From the NCBI RefSeq assembly GCF_000221225.1, contig NW_006383034.1, positions 1,984,001-2,048,000 of the forward strand: a DNA stretch of 64,000 nt, in the 5' to 3' direction. Each line of letters opens with the position of its first letter. The stretch's first letter is position 1. The DNA comes from Thermochaetoides thermophila DSM 1495 (lineage: Eukaryota > Ascomycota > Sordariomycetes > Sordariales > Chaetomiaceae). Below are positions 1 through 10,697 of the stretch, piece by piece. The notes under the pieces were generated by a model, which saw only the letters and a list, made by a program, of their open reading frames with translations, did no database searches and was not told where the DNA came from. The translations under genes were made by a program, and so were the position numbers.

Positions 1-1278
1 AGAATCCATGCAAAAAGCCAGCTCGAGAGTTCGGCGGAGCTGACGTTGGACTTTCGGGTACAGAGCGATGAGGTTTGTAAACCAGGAGAGTGCAGCGGCG
101 GTCGACTCGTGGCCCTGGACAGTCAGTTAAAACCGAATTGTAAAAATCAATCCTGAAAAGGAACTTACTGCTAACAAAAGAAGTAACAGCTCCTCCAGCA
201 TAGCCTGGTCCTTCGTCGGATCACCCATGGGATGACCCTCCTTCTTTGCCGTCAAAATCTGCCTGCGTAACACCAAGTCCATAGCGCACGTATCCAGATA
301 CTCGCCCTCGACATCGGAATTGGCAGCCTCAAAGAGCATCACCTCCCTCTGGTACCGCTGGCACGCCTGAGCCATCAACTCCTTGACCTTGCCATACGTG
401 ACCTTCTTGAACCGGCGATAAGTCGGCGACAGCTTGAGCAGGGAGAACGTTAGCGCAGGCCAAAAGGACCGGAAACCCATCAAGACGATCTCGTTCATGT
501 AAGTGACTGCCTGCTGAACCACGGCAGCATTCTCCATTCGTTTCTTCTCGGTCGCAGTCATATTCTCTGTGTGATACTTCTCGCCGTCGAACATTTCAGG
601 TTTGATACCTTGCTTCTTGGCCAACACCATGACCAGATCGTGCAGCTCCCTCTTAAGGACACCCAACGGCTGACCGAAAACTGCCACCCAAATCGCGTCC
701 AGAGCCGCATTTGAGAAGTCCTTAGCCACATCGAACGCGTTTCCGTCGCTCGCAACTGCCTTGAGCCGCCAGAGATCCACGAGCTCCATTGAAGCGTACC
801 ACATATTCGGCGCGACCACTCGGTCGAGAAACTTGGTGTTCATGGTACCTGCCCAGAGGCGTTTCTGCGCCTTCAGCTTGGGCGTCGTAGCCTGCGCGAT
901 CGTTGAGTGAGGGAAGAGGGGAAGCCAAAATTGCGAGGTGACAATTGACCGGTCAAACTCATGGTGCCGATGACAAAGGATGTGCTCTGCCTCGCGGGGG
1001 TCGTCGACAATGACAATACGACGGGATTGAAAAACCGGGAAGATGAGCTGAGCAATTGGAGAACCGAGACGCTTTGCGACAGCGAACATGCCCTCTGTGG
1101 TTTCCTTGGTCATGCGACTGTGAGACTTAATCTGAGGCAGGTCGCCGAGGATACGATCGAGAGAGGACTCGATATAGGGGATACCGGGGAGTGGCTTAGG
1201 GTACATGAGACGGCAAAAGAGGTAGCGGAGGACCCAGTAGGCCGTGACGGTGCCTACCAGGATGGTACCCCAAAACAT
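1..1278 (-). CDS. Cytochrome P450, 5' part (runs off the left edge)
   Basis: Membrane-anchored haem monooxygenase; substrate not deducible. The start ATG is at 1278. The N-terminus has a hydrophobic anchor (residues about 3-25) followed by the Pro-rich hinge PKPLPGIPY. Exon 1 is 1278-169, and a 54-nt intron (GTAAGT...CCAG) lies at 168-115. Exon 2 continues from 114 past the window edge. Splicing joins ...LLLLLLA to GHESTAAALSWF, which recreates the P450 I-helix oxygen-binding motif (A/G)Gx(E/D)(T/S). The ExxR and Cys haem-ligand regions lie outside the window, so integrity cannot be judged. It stands alone, with no other secondary-metabolism gene nearby. The family call is firm; the subfamily is unknown. 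Confidence 0.9.
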
Positions 1279-1286
1279 TCTGGCCG

Positions 1287-1411
1287 TTTTTTTTTTTTTG
1301 GGGGGGGGGGGGGAGGTGTCAAAAAGGAATGAATGACACCCAAGGGGGAAAAGAAGAAGGAAAAAAGAAGAGAGGGAAAAGGAAGAAAGAGAAAAGCAAA
1401 AGAAAAGAGAA
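1287..1411. repeat. T13-G14 homopolymer pair plus polypurine tract upstream of the P450
   Basis: On the plus strand T13 (1287-1299) is followed directly by G14 (1300-1313), only 8 bases upstream of the P450 start. After a short mixed stretch there is an unbroken purine run of about 55 nt at 1342-1396, continuing with one C to 1411. In the direction of the gene this is a pyrimidine-rich leader followed by C14-A13. Pyrimidine-rich leaders are common near fungal transcription starts, but this homopolymer pair is extreme and may be length-unstable. Confidence 0.6.
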
Positions 1412-3928
1412 CAGGATCCCCTAAGAACGAGGCTTTAAGGTGAGGGGAACAGTTCCTGTGCTGTGAGAAACGCGATCGGTAGCCCCGGTGTGAGCGTTAA
1501 CCACCTACTCCCCAGCAAGTCAATTGAAACAAAACCTGTTGAATATGGTACTTGTACTTTGTACTTTGTTGTTTTTCAATGTCTTGCAGAAACTGCTGAT
1601 GGCAAGACCGAGCCGGCGTGTGTTACGCACTTTGTGTAGCGCGCGTCTAGGCTGGTTCTTGGGAACCAACACACACGCGTTAGGAAAGGTGGAAGAAGCG
1701 CATTTTCCGCAGCTGAATGGGAAATAAATAAGTAAAAGCAAAGAGGTGAAGGTTGCGTTGACTGCCTGGCAGAAACTTGTCAAGGCGACTGACATTTATC
1801 AAGAAGGCAACAACCCCAAGGCAGAGTACTTTGTTATTGAGAGCCATTCAGCCTCGCCTTCTTTGTTATTGTTCTTCGACTATCCCTTTACATCTCACAC
1901 ACATAACACACTAGAATCCCAAAACCTGATAGCATTCATGCCAGCCATCATGAAATGTTGGCTTTTTGATAGTTCAGACGACGAGGAAATGTTGATTTGC
2001 TGGTTGATAAAGGTATTTGTGCCCTTTGTTATTATTTCCCTGTTTTCTCAGGCATTGTTGGCAGTGTTGCCATCTAATCAACTATGTGTGCCACAAGTTC
2101 GGATATTCCTGCAGCAAGACTGAATGAATGATTTTTCTCCGATGACACCCAACTACTCCGGTCGGTCGCTCGCACGGCTGCTTTGCTTGTTTATCTGCGG
2201 TGTTAGCTGCAGCCTGCCGATAATCGGGTTCGTCGAGTCGCTTTCGTTGGCCTATCCCTGAGAAAGCTCGGATTCTGGAAGCATGGCACGACATAGACAA
2301 GCATTGGCTTGTCTTGGGTGTTCCTTATGGAACCTGAACGATGATGTGGTCGTTGTGTACGTGTGAGCGGGTGTTGCCAGGATGTTTCTGTTTCGCTGTT
2401 TCGGGCACAAGGGCTGGACTACCTGAGGTGGCAATTTGTATTGATGGTCGTTTTAATGTCAAATGGGTTTGCAGTGAGCTGGCCCTGCAAACAATGAGTT
2501 TTCTTCGCTAACATTCCAGTTAATACAGAGATCAAGCAGTCATTGATCTTCTTCGTGAGCTGTCAACAACTCTGACAAACTTCATCAAGACGCTCATTGA
2601 CCCTTCCCAGCCCCTCAGCTTGGTCTCGCTCCATCCCTCTCACGAACTGCACGTCACCCTGTCCTGTGCTCTGCAAGCCTATCGATCCTCATTGGCTCGG
2701 CCACGGAGTTACCGTTGTGCCGTCATATCTGCTGCACCGGGGCCTTTGACGACGCTGGACCAGATCTGTCTTGCAGGCTGCGGTCAGGGTTCAGGTCACG
2801 AGGAAGTGAGTCCAGGTGCACGGAGTAAGCGAGATAGTGGCGCACAGGCTTTTCCTTTCGCACGCTGCTGGTGCTGTGGCCAGTACACAAGCACGTGCGA
2901 CGTGCAGCCAGGACTTTCCGGGTTGTACATGGATGATGGGGTGTGTGCGTTGTTACACAACTGCTGGGCATGGCTGGGTTCAAGAGAGCCTACCGTGGCA
3001 CTTTGCTCTAGGGAAAGAAAGTGGGGAGCTCAGGAGATTGAAACAACTGTAAGGAAGCTGTTGAAGGGTTTGTTGATGTGTGTCAGCAGCCTGGAAGGGG
3101 TTCCTGACGACGGAGTGTGCTTGGAGGATATGGAGGATATGAGTCTGGGGGGACAATCTGCAAACGGTTTTCTCAATCCATATGGACCGGCACGTTTTAA
3201 GGCTGATAAACAAATGCAGTATTGTTGAGAGCCCCTGACACACTGCCACGAGTACCCAAAAGTTGGTATATCATCCATTACCGCAGGCTTTGGTGTTGCG
3301 GACCAGTTCCCGATGTCAGTAAGGCATCCAGCAGGCAATCGAATCGACGAGACGATCTTCCGAAATTTCATCAACTTTCGGCCGTCTTGTGGACGTCATT
3401 GATGTATGCCAAGAGCAGGACTCGGCCGTTCGGAGGTAAACTCCGACAAGAGACCTCAAGCCGCTTTCCGTTTGTCTTCCTCTCAACACCTTGAGGCAAC
3501 AGAGTGATGCAGAACGTTCGAAGAGGAATCCCATGAAGGTCATGATGCTTGTGCTGTTTTTGGTGCGATGATCTTTTTTTTTATATGGACAACAAAATCC
3601 ATTCTCTTGATCTTTCTATCACTGCCTAAAAAGGATCAGGGGCGCACTCTCATGATAAACACTCGCACATTCCCATTGGAGCCGGATCGTTTTGATAGCT
3701 GAAACCTGGCAATGAGCTGGAAATTAGACTTTCTGAGCTTTCCATGTTGACTCGACACTGTATTTGATGACTGTTGTCAACGAGTTCATGAAAGGGCATC
3801 ATTGCCAGATTCAACCTTGTCTGCTAAGTTTAGGCTGTCTTTCCTGGAACAGGCATTAGATAACATCTAAGACTTATCGCGCTACCCACCTGATATAAAA
3901 CTTACGACAGTGGGGTTGAGGCCATGTC
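1314..3928. other. Intergenic, no supported gene
   Basis: Between the divergent P450 and carboxylesterase genes. An open frame at about 2540-3228 (plus) could encode a helical-looking stretch beginning QAVIDLLREL. It has no ATG of its own, needs an unproven upstream splice, and soon turns into unconvincing sequence. It may be a gene remnant. Nothing else recognisable. Confidence 0.5.
3894..3899 (+). promoter_or_regulatory. TATA box of the carboxylesterase gene
   Basis: TATAAA in the context GATATAAAAC lies about 30 bp upstream of the esterase start codon. It would give a very short 5' leader. Positional inference only. Confidence 0.35.
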
Positions 3929-5521
3929 ATGAAGCATCTCAACATGAAGGCTATCACCCCACTTATCCTCATCTCTCTGGCCCAGGTGCCATCAATCTTC
4001 GCTCAACTCACCGTCCAAACAACCACCGGCATCTATACTGGCCTTATCGACCCCGTGTTCCCAAATGTCCGGCAATTTCGAGCCATCCGCTATGCTGAAC
4101 CGCCACTAGGCCAACTAAGATGGCTCCCTCCGGTTCCAGTGCCCCCCTCAACACAACAAATCTTCTCATACACCTTCCCGCCATCCTGCACACAATATCT
4201 CAGCAGCACGCCCGTCGTCTTTACCGCCCTCTTGACAAACTTCTCTATCCCTCTCGACGGGCAGCCTGTCTTGCCAGGTGAAGTGGCACGTACGTCCTCA
4301 GAAGACTGCCTTTTTCTCTCCCTCTTTGCTCCTCTCACAGCAACCTCATATTCCAACCTCCCCGTCATCCTCTTCTTCCCCGGCGGCGCGTTCACTATCG
4401 GCGGCATCGATGTGTCATTCCAGAACCCAGCCCCTTGGGTAGAGAGGTCGCAGTCACACATTGTCGTCGTGGCCAACTACCGTCTCGACATAGCTGGCTT
4501 CCCCGGGGCAGCTGGCTTATCGGAACAAAATCTCGGCCTGCTTGACCAGAGGGCGGCACTCGAATGGGTCAGAGACAACATCGCCCCCTTCGGCGGAGAC
4601 CCAACGCGCATTACATTATGGGGTCACTCAGCAGGCGGCATAGGCGCCGATATGCTTGCGCACGCGTTCCCTTCGAACCCAATCGCCCACGCTCTGTTCT
4701 TACAGTCTGGCACAGCGATGTTTAACCTCCTTCGTCTCGGTGGACAGAGCGAAGTAGGAGCAGGTTTTTCTTTCGTTGCGCGTAACCTTGGCTGCGACTT
4801 CCCAAATGACCCGGTTGCGGAGCTACAATGCATGCGACAAATTCCTATGAACAAGATTATGAACTTCGCTGGACAATATCGTGAGAATGGTACCACACCA
4901 TTGCTGCCATTCTTCTTTCCCATCCCGGATGGGAGGCTGGTGTTTGAGAATTACACCCAGAGTGCAATACAGGGGAGACTGGCGAGTATTCCCGTGCTGG
5001 TGAGCGCAACGTCGAATGAGGCTGCTTCTCTTACCTTTGTGCCGGCTGATCTGGAGGAGGGGCCGAACCAGACGGATGTCGATACCTTAACTGTGTTGAA
5101 CTGGGTGTGCATGGCCAGTAATACGACTCAAGAGAGGCTATTGGCGGGAGTAACAACGTACCGGTACCAATATGCCGGGAACTTCTCGAGTGTGACTCCT
5201 TATCCATGGTTGGGTGCGTACCATGCAAGTGATATCCCAATGATTATGGGGACTTTCGAGACAATAGGGGACACGGCCGAGGTGACAGAGTTTCAGAGAC
5301 AGGTGGCATATGCGATGCAGGACTATTTACTCATTTTTATGAACGATCCGGAGAATGGCTTAAGGAGGTTCGGATGGTTCCCTTATGGGGACCAGCGGAG
5401 TTCGACTGGAGGAAGGGACTTGGTTCGGTTTGGGAGCCATGGGATCATTGCCCAGGTTGTGGATGCCGAGACGGTGGATGGCGCTTGTACGATGGGGAGG
5501 GTGTACGATTCAAGTCCGTGA
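3929..5521 (+). CDS. Secreted type-B carboxylesterase/lipase
   Basis: Alpha/beta-hydrolase of the carboxylesterase type-B (COesterase) family, an extracellular ester or lipid hydrolase of unknown substrate. It is a single exon of 530 aa. A second in-frame ATG at 3944 would give a cleaner signal peptide (MKAITPLILISLAQVPSIFA), so either start is possible. Visible family marks are the early RAIRYAEPPLGQLRW block, EDCLFLSLF, the oxyanion-hole FFPGGAF, and the nucleophile elbow GHSAGG with Ser234 (GESAG in most relatives). The probable acid is Glu364 in SNEA and the probable base is His432 in YHASDIP. The triad therefore looks complete and the length is normal. Several N-glycosylation sequons fit secretion. 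Confidence 0.93.
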   Translation: MKHLNMKAITPLILISLAQVPSIFAQLTVQTTTGIYTGLIDPVFPNVRQFRAIRYAEPPLGQLRWLPPVPVPPSTQQIFSYTFPPSCTQYLSSTPVVFTALLTNFSIPLDGQPVLPGEVARTSSEDCLFLSLFAPLTATSYSNLPVILFFPGGAFTIGGIDVSFQNPAPWVERSQSHIVVVANYRLDIAGFPGAAGLSEQNLGLLDQRAALEWVRDNIAPFGGDPTRITLWGHSAGGIGADMLAHAFPSNPIAHALFLQSGTAMFNLLRLGGQSEVGAGFSFVARNLGCDFPNDPVAELQCMRQIPMNKIMNFAGQYRENGTTPLLPFFFPIPDGRLVFENYTQSAIQGRLASIPVLVSATSNEAASLTFVPADLEEGPNQTDVDTLTVLNWVCMASNTTQERLLAGVTTYRYQYAGNFSSVTPYPWLGAYHASDIPMIMGTFETIGDTAEVTEFQRQVAYAMQDYLLIFMNDPENGLRRFGWFPYGDQRSSTGGRDLVRFGSHGIIAQVVDAETVDGACTMGRVYDSSP

Positions 5522-6507
5522 TGGGGGTTTAATGGTGAGGATTGAAGGTGCTAAACGTGAGGTTTGGTGTTAATCAGTTGGCAGTAAAACTATTCATGGA
5601 TCAGGGGATAAGTGGAATCGATTTGTTTACTTTGTCTCCAGGGCAACATAACTCCTTGCCTAAAACTCAGCTTATTAGATCGCTTCAAAGGAAACCTTAG
5701 AGGCATGAAATCGGCACTGTGCTTTCCCGGGAACGATCTGTGCTTGGACTTTGGGTAGGCTGCTTGTTTCTCAAGCCACATCCGACCGCACAGCACAGGC
5801 TCCTAACCCTCGACAACACAACCCCTCTCCCGGTTTTCTCGGGAGCACTCTAGTTATTCGTGTGCCGCCGACATCGATGCTGAACAGTCCGTTTATATTT
5901 CACTTAGTCTCTTCCACCGAAGGATTGAGAGTTTCAAAACATACCTCACATCTATCCCGAGTGAGTCCAATGCTACTCAGAGCACGGCTGCCGGTACTCT
6001 GGACTTTCAGGAAACATGTCATCACCCACAACGACAACTCCCACGGTAACTTTGAGCACAGACTTGTAGGTTCATCTTTGTCGATGATGAACCCCAGGAT
6101 ATTGCTTGACAACAACAACACATGCTACCTCGGTACATATCCATCCATGACCTCACGTTCCCCTAGCAGACAAGTTTGCCTTGTTCAACTTTCATCATAC
6201 GCTGACTTGGACAACCTTTGCCGGTGCTATCCGCTCTTCACATGGTCTTGGAAGAAAGCCTTTGGCTCTCCACATTTTCAGCTCAGCTGCTGTTACTGTC
6301 CATGACGGCCAGGATGCACCATTTAAAGATGTCAATGCTTCGGCGATACTCTCCGGAGGGGAAAGAGAAAGACCGAGAGCTAGCGGTATAAGCCTGCTCG
6401 TTTGGCTAGCTGTCTCTCCACGAAACAGTTTCCTCTCACACTCCACCCCCTCCACCCCCAGCTGAGTTGGAAGCCCTCGCACCATCGAGCCAGGCTTCGC
6501 CATCACG
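5522..6507. other. Intergenic/promoter region of the Rds1-like gene
   Basis: About 1 kb without a supported gene. Only short overlapping frames on both strands. A C-rich stretch (6430-6475) just before the next start looks like a leader. No repeat or RNA gene recognised. Confidence 0.5.
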
Positions 6508-7908
6508 ATGATTGGCCTCAAACTCTCAGCAGGCCTCGTTCTACTGTCCCTCGTTGGACACTCCCTCTCCGTGCCCGTCGTATCGACACCGACAACAACC
6601 TTCACCTCTGCTGCCGCCTTCACTCCTCCCGTCCGCCCTCACACCAATGTAACCTCCCACGGCCCTTTCACCGGCCCGTCCCCCACAACCACCGGAGCCC
6701 TCAGCACATCTGTCCTCAGCCCCTCAATCCCCGCTCTGCCTCCTCCCCCCGGTGCATTCGATTACCCAAGTGATGGAGAGTTACATGCCCCCTTGCCAGC
6801 TCCATACACTCCCTCTGGCGGAATCGGCACGAATGGCTCAGAACCAGTTTATCGCATGCTCACAGACTTCGACTATGAATCCATTGCTCTGGCCCTCTAC
6901 CAAGAATGGATCGAGCTAGACCTCTTCCATTGGGGCCTGGCTACCTTCTCCGTTGAGGACTTTGAGGCAGCTGGGCTAACAGCGGAAGACCGCTTCCTCA
7001 TCCAGTTCATGGCCGAACAGGAAGTCGGACACGCCACACTGCTCAGCAACATGCTCGGCCCACAGGCTCCCAAACAATGCACCTACAACTACCCCGTCAG
7101 CAACGTCCGCGAGTATGTCGACTTCTGCCAGAAACTCACCCGCTGGGGCGAGGCCGGCGTGTATGGCTTCCTGCCGCATCTCAACTCTGGGCCCGTGGCG
7201 CAGATGCTGCTGCAAAGTATCACAACCGAAGCAAGGCAACAAATGATCTTCCGCCAGTTCGAAGGGCTGTTTCCCACACCAGAATGGTTCCTCGTCGGGG
7301 TGCCCCAGTCATGGGCATGGTCTCTCCTAGCGCCATATATTTCCTCTTGCCCAGAGAACCAGACGCGTTTGGTGTGGCAGAACTTCCCAGCCCTTTATAT
7401 TCTTAACCAGCCGAATCCAGCCCGTAAGAACGGCGCCGACGCGTTCAGGGAGATCACAGGCGGTTGGGCAAACACCCTCAACACGTCCGATATCTCAGCA
7501 GAGGACGATTGCCTAAGCACAAACGAAGTCGGCATCAACTGCTCTCCGGGGATAACCCGCAACCGCTCATCCCCCCTTAGTTACCCCGGTCGCCAGGTCT
7601 TTTTGGAATGGGACGACCCGGGCAAGCCAGTTGGCCCGAACAATAGCTACATCACGGACACGCAGGCGGGCGCGCCCGTGTGGGCCGCGTGGGTCAGCCA
7701 GCTGAATGTCACGTACACGCCGCTTCATGACATCCAGGGGAACTCGGCGTGGACGATCCAGCCGAATATGAGTACGTTTCAGGGAGATCCGGCGGTGAAT
7801 GGGACGATATTTTTGTTGGTGACTGATACGGATCTGCCGATCACGCCGTATAATTTGACCATGTTGAATCCGCATGTTCGGGCGGTTGCTATGTATCAAG
7901 CTGGGTGA
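6508..7908 (+). CDS. Rds1/LsdA-like secreted ferritin-fold protein
   Basis: Single exon, 466 aa. A signal peptide (residues 1-21) is followed by a Thr/Pro-rich low-complexity segment to about residue 100. A ferritin-like four-helix domain starts near residue 115: MLTDFDYESIALALYQEW, then IELDLFHWG, and after about 35 residues FMAEQEVGHATLL. Glu133/Glu136 and Glu170/Glu172 with His175 are the likely metal-site positions by analogy with ferritin-like folds. Fission yeast Rds1 and Aspergillus LsdA share this domain and are linked to stress, starvation or sexual development; molecular function is unknown. The C-terminal half (to residue 466) is rich in Asn-X-Ser/Thr sequons, consistent with a secreted glycoprotein. 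Length fits the family. Confidence 0.88.
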   Translation: MIGLKLSAGLVLLSLVGHSLSVPVVSTPTTTFTSAAAFTPPVRPHTNVTSHGPFTGPSPTTTGALSTSVLSPSIPALPPPPGAFDYPSDGELHAPLPAPYTPSGGIGTNGSEPVYRMLTDFDYESIALALYQEWIELDLFHWGLATFSVEDFEAAGLTAEDRFLIQFMAEQEVGHATLLSNMLGPQAPKQCTYNYPVSNVREYVDFCQKLTRWGEAGVYGFLPHLNSGPVAQMLLQSITTEARQQMIFRQFEGLFPTPEWFLVGVPQSWAWSLLAPYISSCPENQTRLVWQNFPALYILNQPNPARKNGADAFREITGGWANTLNTSDISAEDDCLSTNEVGINCSPGITRNRSSPLSYPGRQVFLEWDDPGKPVGPNNSYITDTQAGAPVWAAWVSQLNVTYTPLHDIQGNSAWTIQPNMSTFQGDPAVNGTIFLLVTDTDLPITPYNLTMLNPHVRAVAMYQAG

Positions 7909-8419
7909 GAGGCAGGTGAGACTGTCTTATCGAGGGGCAAGGAATGGGAGAATGGAGGAAGTTGAGAGAGCGTAGTGTGTACATGTATGTAGGGTGATGT
8001 TGAGTGTACCTACGTAGTGCGAATGGAGTCGTGAGTTCTTGAAGTTGTTTTTTTTTTTAAAAAAATTAGGATGGGGGGGGGAGGGTATTTCATCGTTCTG
8101 TGAAGCTGAGAGCTGTGGGTGAGGTTGAAGGGGTTGAAGGAGGTACCGACAATGTAAGTGGCGTTACAGAGTCAGAGGCTTTCGATGGAATGCTGTGTCG
8201 GCATCTGCAAATTCTCATTCTTTCATGAACTTCTTGGAGTCCCCAACATGTCTACCGCCTTCCTAAAACATCGGGGTAGCCTACCCTTAACCTTGGAGAT
8301 GATGAGAACCTTGTACGAAAAGATGACATCATCGAACCTAACCATTTCACTCCTCCCTCTGGCCATACCAATCCCATACTCAGTGTCGTGTTGGTGGCTC
8401 AGCATCACCAGTTGAAAGC
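7909..8419. other. Intergenic, no gene
   Basis: 3' region of the Rds1-like gene and 5' region of the next gene. Contains a T/A homopolymer stretch near 8048-8067 and a G-run near 8074-8081. Nothing else seen. Confidence 0.5.
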
Positions 8420-8903
8420 ATGGCACCAGCCGGGAAGAGAGTAGTCCTCCAATGCGTGCGTCTAACCACTCGTAACTCTGGCCGTGGACAACTGAAGAGG
8501 ACCAGGCTTCCTCCTCCCAGGGTATGTCTGTCTATCCTATGTACCTGTCCGGACAAACACTCATCGTGGTCCATGTTCTCAGCCCTTCCAATACGCCTTC
8601 CAAATCTGGACCTACGTCCCCAGCCTCAAGTCCATCTCCCACCGCCAAGTCCGCAAACAACCCATCAGCTCTCTCACCAACGACACAACCACAAGTCAGC
8701 CCAGCTCCGACACCAGCCCAAACCAGAAGCCTGAAGTTCGAAGTAGTGCCCGCCCGAAAACGCAACTTGAGCAAGATGAGGAGCTGCGGGAGAAAATGGA
8801 AGGGATTTCTGGGGAAGGGGGCGCTGCAGGCGTCGAATATGAGGACGGCAAGCCCGTGGCAATGAAGAGGAGCGTGAGGGAGAACATGTTTCGGTATATA
8901 TAA
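8420..8903 (+). CDS. Conserved-looking small protein of unknown function, 140 aa
   Basis: Two exons. Exon 1 is 8420-8521 (ATG GCA CCA...) and exon 2 is 8583-8903; the 61-nt intron runs GTATGT...TTCTCAG. Phases match exactly (102 + 321 nt, 141 codons). The first exon is basic (MAPAGKRVVLQCVR...). The second starts PFQYAFQIWTYVPSLKS, has a Ser/Thr/Pro-rich linker, then a charged helix-like part (LEQDEELREKMEGISG) and ends with KRSVRENMFRYI at the stop. No signal peptide or known domain is visible. The clean splice, and codon use unlike the other two frames, support a real gene; the first exon is less certain than the second. Function not known to me. Confidence 0.65.
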
Positions 8904-9626
8904 AGCTGCGGAAGATGAATTGTGTATGTGTGAGGTGACCTGGCGCATGTTAAGCTTAAATTTAACTCATCCCCCTTCCAGGCTACTGGGGTGAGGGTCA
9001 GCGAGAAACCTCAGGCCGACAAACAAAAGAGAATCAAACAAGAAGCAGGAGAGTCTGGTATCAAGAAAACTACCAATGGCATGACATAGTCAAGCCGAAT
9101 AAGGCAGTTCTTAAGAGCTTTGCTCACCCCTCGCCAAAAAATCCGAAACCAAAACAGACGCGCACGGAGCACCAAAAACCGTAGCCGTTGCAACCAACGG
9201 TTCCCGTGCGGGGCACCCGAGCCCCTAATTGATATATTGCCGTATCCTGAATCTGGGGTAACATTGGTTTCAAGGCCCGTGAACGGGAAAGCCAAGCCGG
9301 GCGTGTAGCTCCGTACCGGGCAGCTGTTGCTAGGGAGGGGAGTCAGGTAGATAGGGGGTCGAGAAATTCCGTCAATGGTATGGGAGCGGAGGTAAATTAT
9401 CCGGTTGGGGTAACTCTGTGTGAGAGGAAAGTAGAAAGGGTTAGGTAGATCTCGCTCCAGGATGTGGTTGAGCATATGCCGATGTTAAAACAGGTCGTAG
9501 GTTGATATAAGCTTTTCTTACCCTTTCACGAGCTGGAACCCGTCTTCACTTCTCACACTACACTACGCACCAAGCTTAATTTGTCAAGTGTATACTTAAC
9601 CAAAACATCGATTGGGGATCACGAAA
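8904..9626. other. Intergenic, upstream region of the beta-helix protein gene
   Basis: No supported gene. An open frame on the minus strand (9011-9475) has no plausible start or domain and is judged spurious. The last 120 bp contain a TATA-like element. Confidence 0.5.
9506..9511 (+). promoter_or_regulatory. TATA-like element of the beta-helix protein gene
   Basis: TATAAG in the context GATATAAGC, about 120 bp upstream of the start ATG at 9627, a plausible core-promoter distance for a fungal gene. Positional inference only. Confidence 0.3.
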
Positions 9627-10697
9627 ATGAAGAAAGTCACCACCTTCCTTTTCGCCGCCCTCCTCCCCGCCACAGCCCTCTCCCAATCCTGCGGCTCCGG
9701 CAACCCCGACATCCGCGTCACCTCCTCTGGCAACAACTTCGTCGCGACCCGCTCCAACGGTGCCCAAGTCTACTCCGGCTCCGACTACCGGCAAGCAATC
9801 CAGTCCGCTTTAGACTCCATCTCATATGGTCAGCGTGTGGTCGTCACCGCGTCCGGCTCAATCGGCGCAAGCACAATTACAATCTCCTCCGGCAAGACGC
9901 TCGAGGTCTGCGGGACCATCAACGTGGGGTACCGTGCCGGGAGGGGCGCGATCGAGAGCACCAATACCAATGATGTGTCGATTCCGTATCTGACTATGAC
10001 GGGAAACCCGTACTTCGGTCTTCGCTTCAGCGGCACACGGAATCTCAAGCTAGGCAAAATCACCATGAACCTTAGCGGGGGGCTAGGAATCCGGTTTGAC
10101 CGTGACGCAGCGCAAAACTATAACGTCCTCATGGACGAGATCAGAGTCACTGGTGCAGGTAGCCACGCCGTGGAGACGTGGAATATCGACGGGCTGCAGG
10201 TTGGCAGCGTCATCGCTCGCAACGTGGGGGAGTGCGGCTTGCTGCTGCAGAAGACGACAAATGCGAGGGTTGGTCTGGTGGATGGTGAGAATGTCGCGAC
10301 TGGAAATGGGTATGCCACGTTTAGAATGGCGAATGAGAATGGTAAACTGTCGAATGGGCAATACACGACCAACGTCTATGTCGATCGCGTTGTTTCCCGC
10401 GGCGGTGGCCGGGGTATTTTCTGCGTGTCGCAGAGCGGTGGTGCTGAAATTAACAACGTGGATCTGGCGAATAACGGGAATAATGCCATCTTGATTGAGA
10501 ACTGCTATAATGTTAAGATCAAGAGCGGGACGGTTAATGGCGGTGGTGAGGTGCGGCTGGCGGCGAGGTCGGAGTTTGCGAATAATAGGGATATCTCGCT
10601 CACACTGACGGTGAATAACAACTCGGTGCGGGAGCAGCCTTGCGGGACGAATATTCAGTGGAATATCTCGGGGAATGCGAAGAAGACCATTTGTTAA
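9627..10697 (+). CDS. Secreted right-handed parallel beta-helix (pectin-lyase-fold) protein
   Basis: Single exon, 356 aa, starting MKKVTTFLFAALLPATALS, a clear signal peptide. The mature part begins with QSCGSGNPDI, then a long series of short beta-turn repeats rich in Gly, Asn, Ile and Val (for example GKTLEVCGTINVG, SHAVETWNIDGLQVGSVIA, NNVDLANNGNNAILIENCYN). This is the pattern of right-handed parallel beta-helix carbohydrate-active proteins. I cannot assign a CAZy family: the PL3 and PL1 signatures and the polygalacturonase NTD/DD/GHG/RIK motifs are not evident. A polysaccharide lyase or hydrolase of plant or microbial polysaccharide is the likely role by fold only. The upstream TTG-initiated frame is ignored because ATG 9627 fits the signal peptide. 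Confidence 0.8.
   Translation: MKKVTTFLFAALLPATALSQSCGSGNPDIRVTSSGNNFVATRSNGAQVYSGSDYRQAIQSALDSISYGQRVVVTASGSIGASTITISSGKTLEVCGTINVGYRAGRGAIESTNTNDVSIPYLTMTGNPYFGLRFSGTRNLKLGKITMNLSGGLGIRFDRDAAQNYNVLMDEIRVTGAGSHAVETWNIDGLQVGSVIARNVGECGLLLQKTTNARVGLVDGENVATGNGYATFRMANENGKLSNGQYTTNVYVDRVVSRGGGRGIFCVSQSGGAEINNVDLANNGNNAILIENCYNVKIKSGTVNGGGEVRLAARSEFANNRDISLTLTVNNNSVREQPCGTNIQWNISGNAKKTIC

Noticed and set aside
2540..3228. Plus-strand open frame of about 200 codons between the P450 and the esterase
   Set aside because: No ATG start, composition turns Cys/Gly/Ser-random, no domain and no secure upstream splice; perhaps a remnant.
9011..9475. 154-codon minus-strand frame
   Set aside because: No credible start, no domain, and lies in the promoter side of the beta-helix gene.
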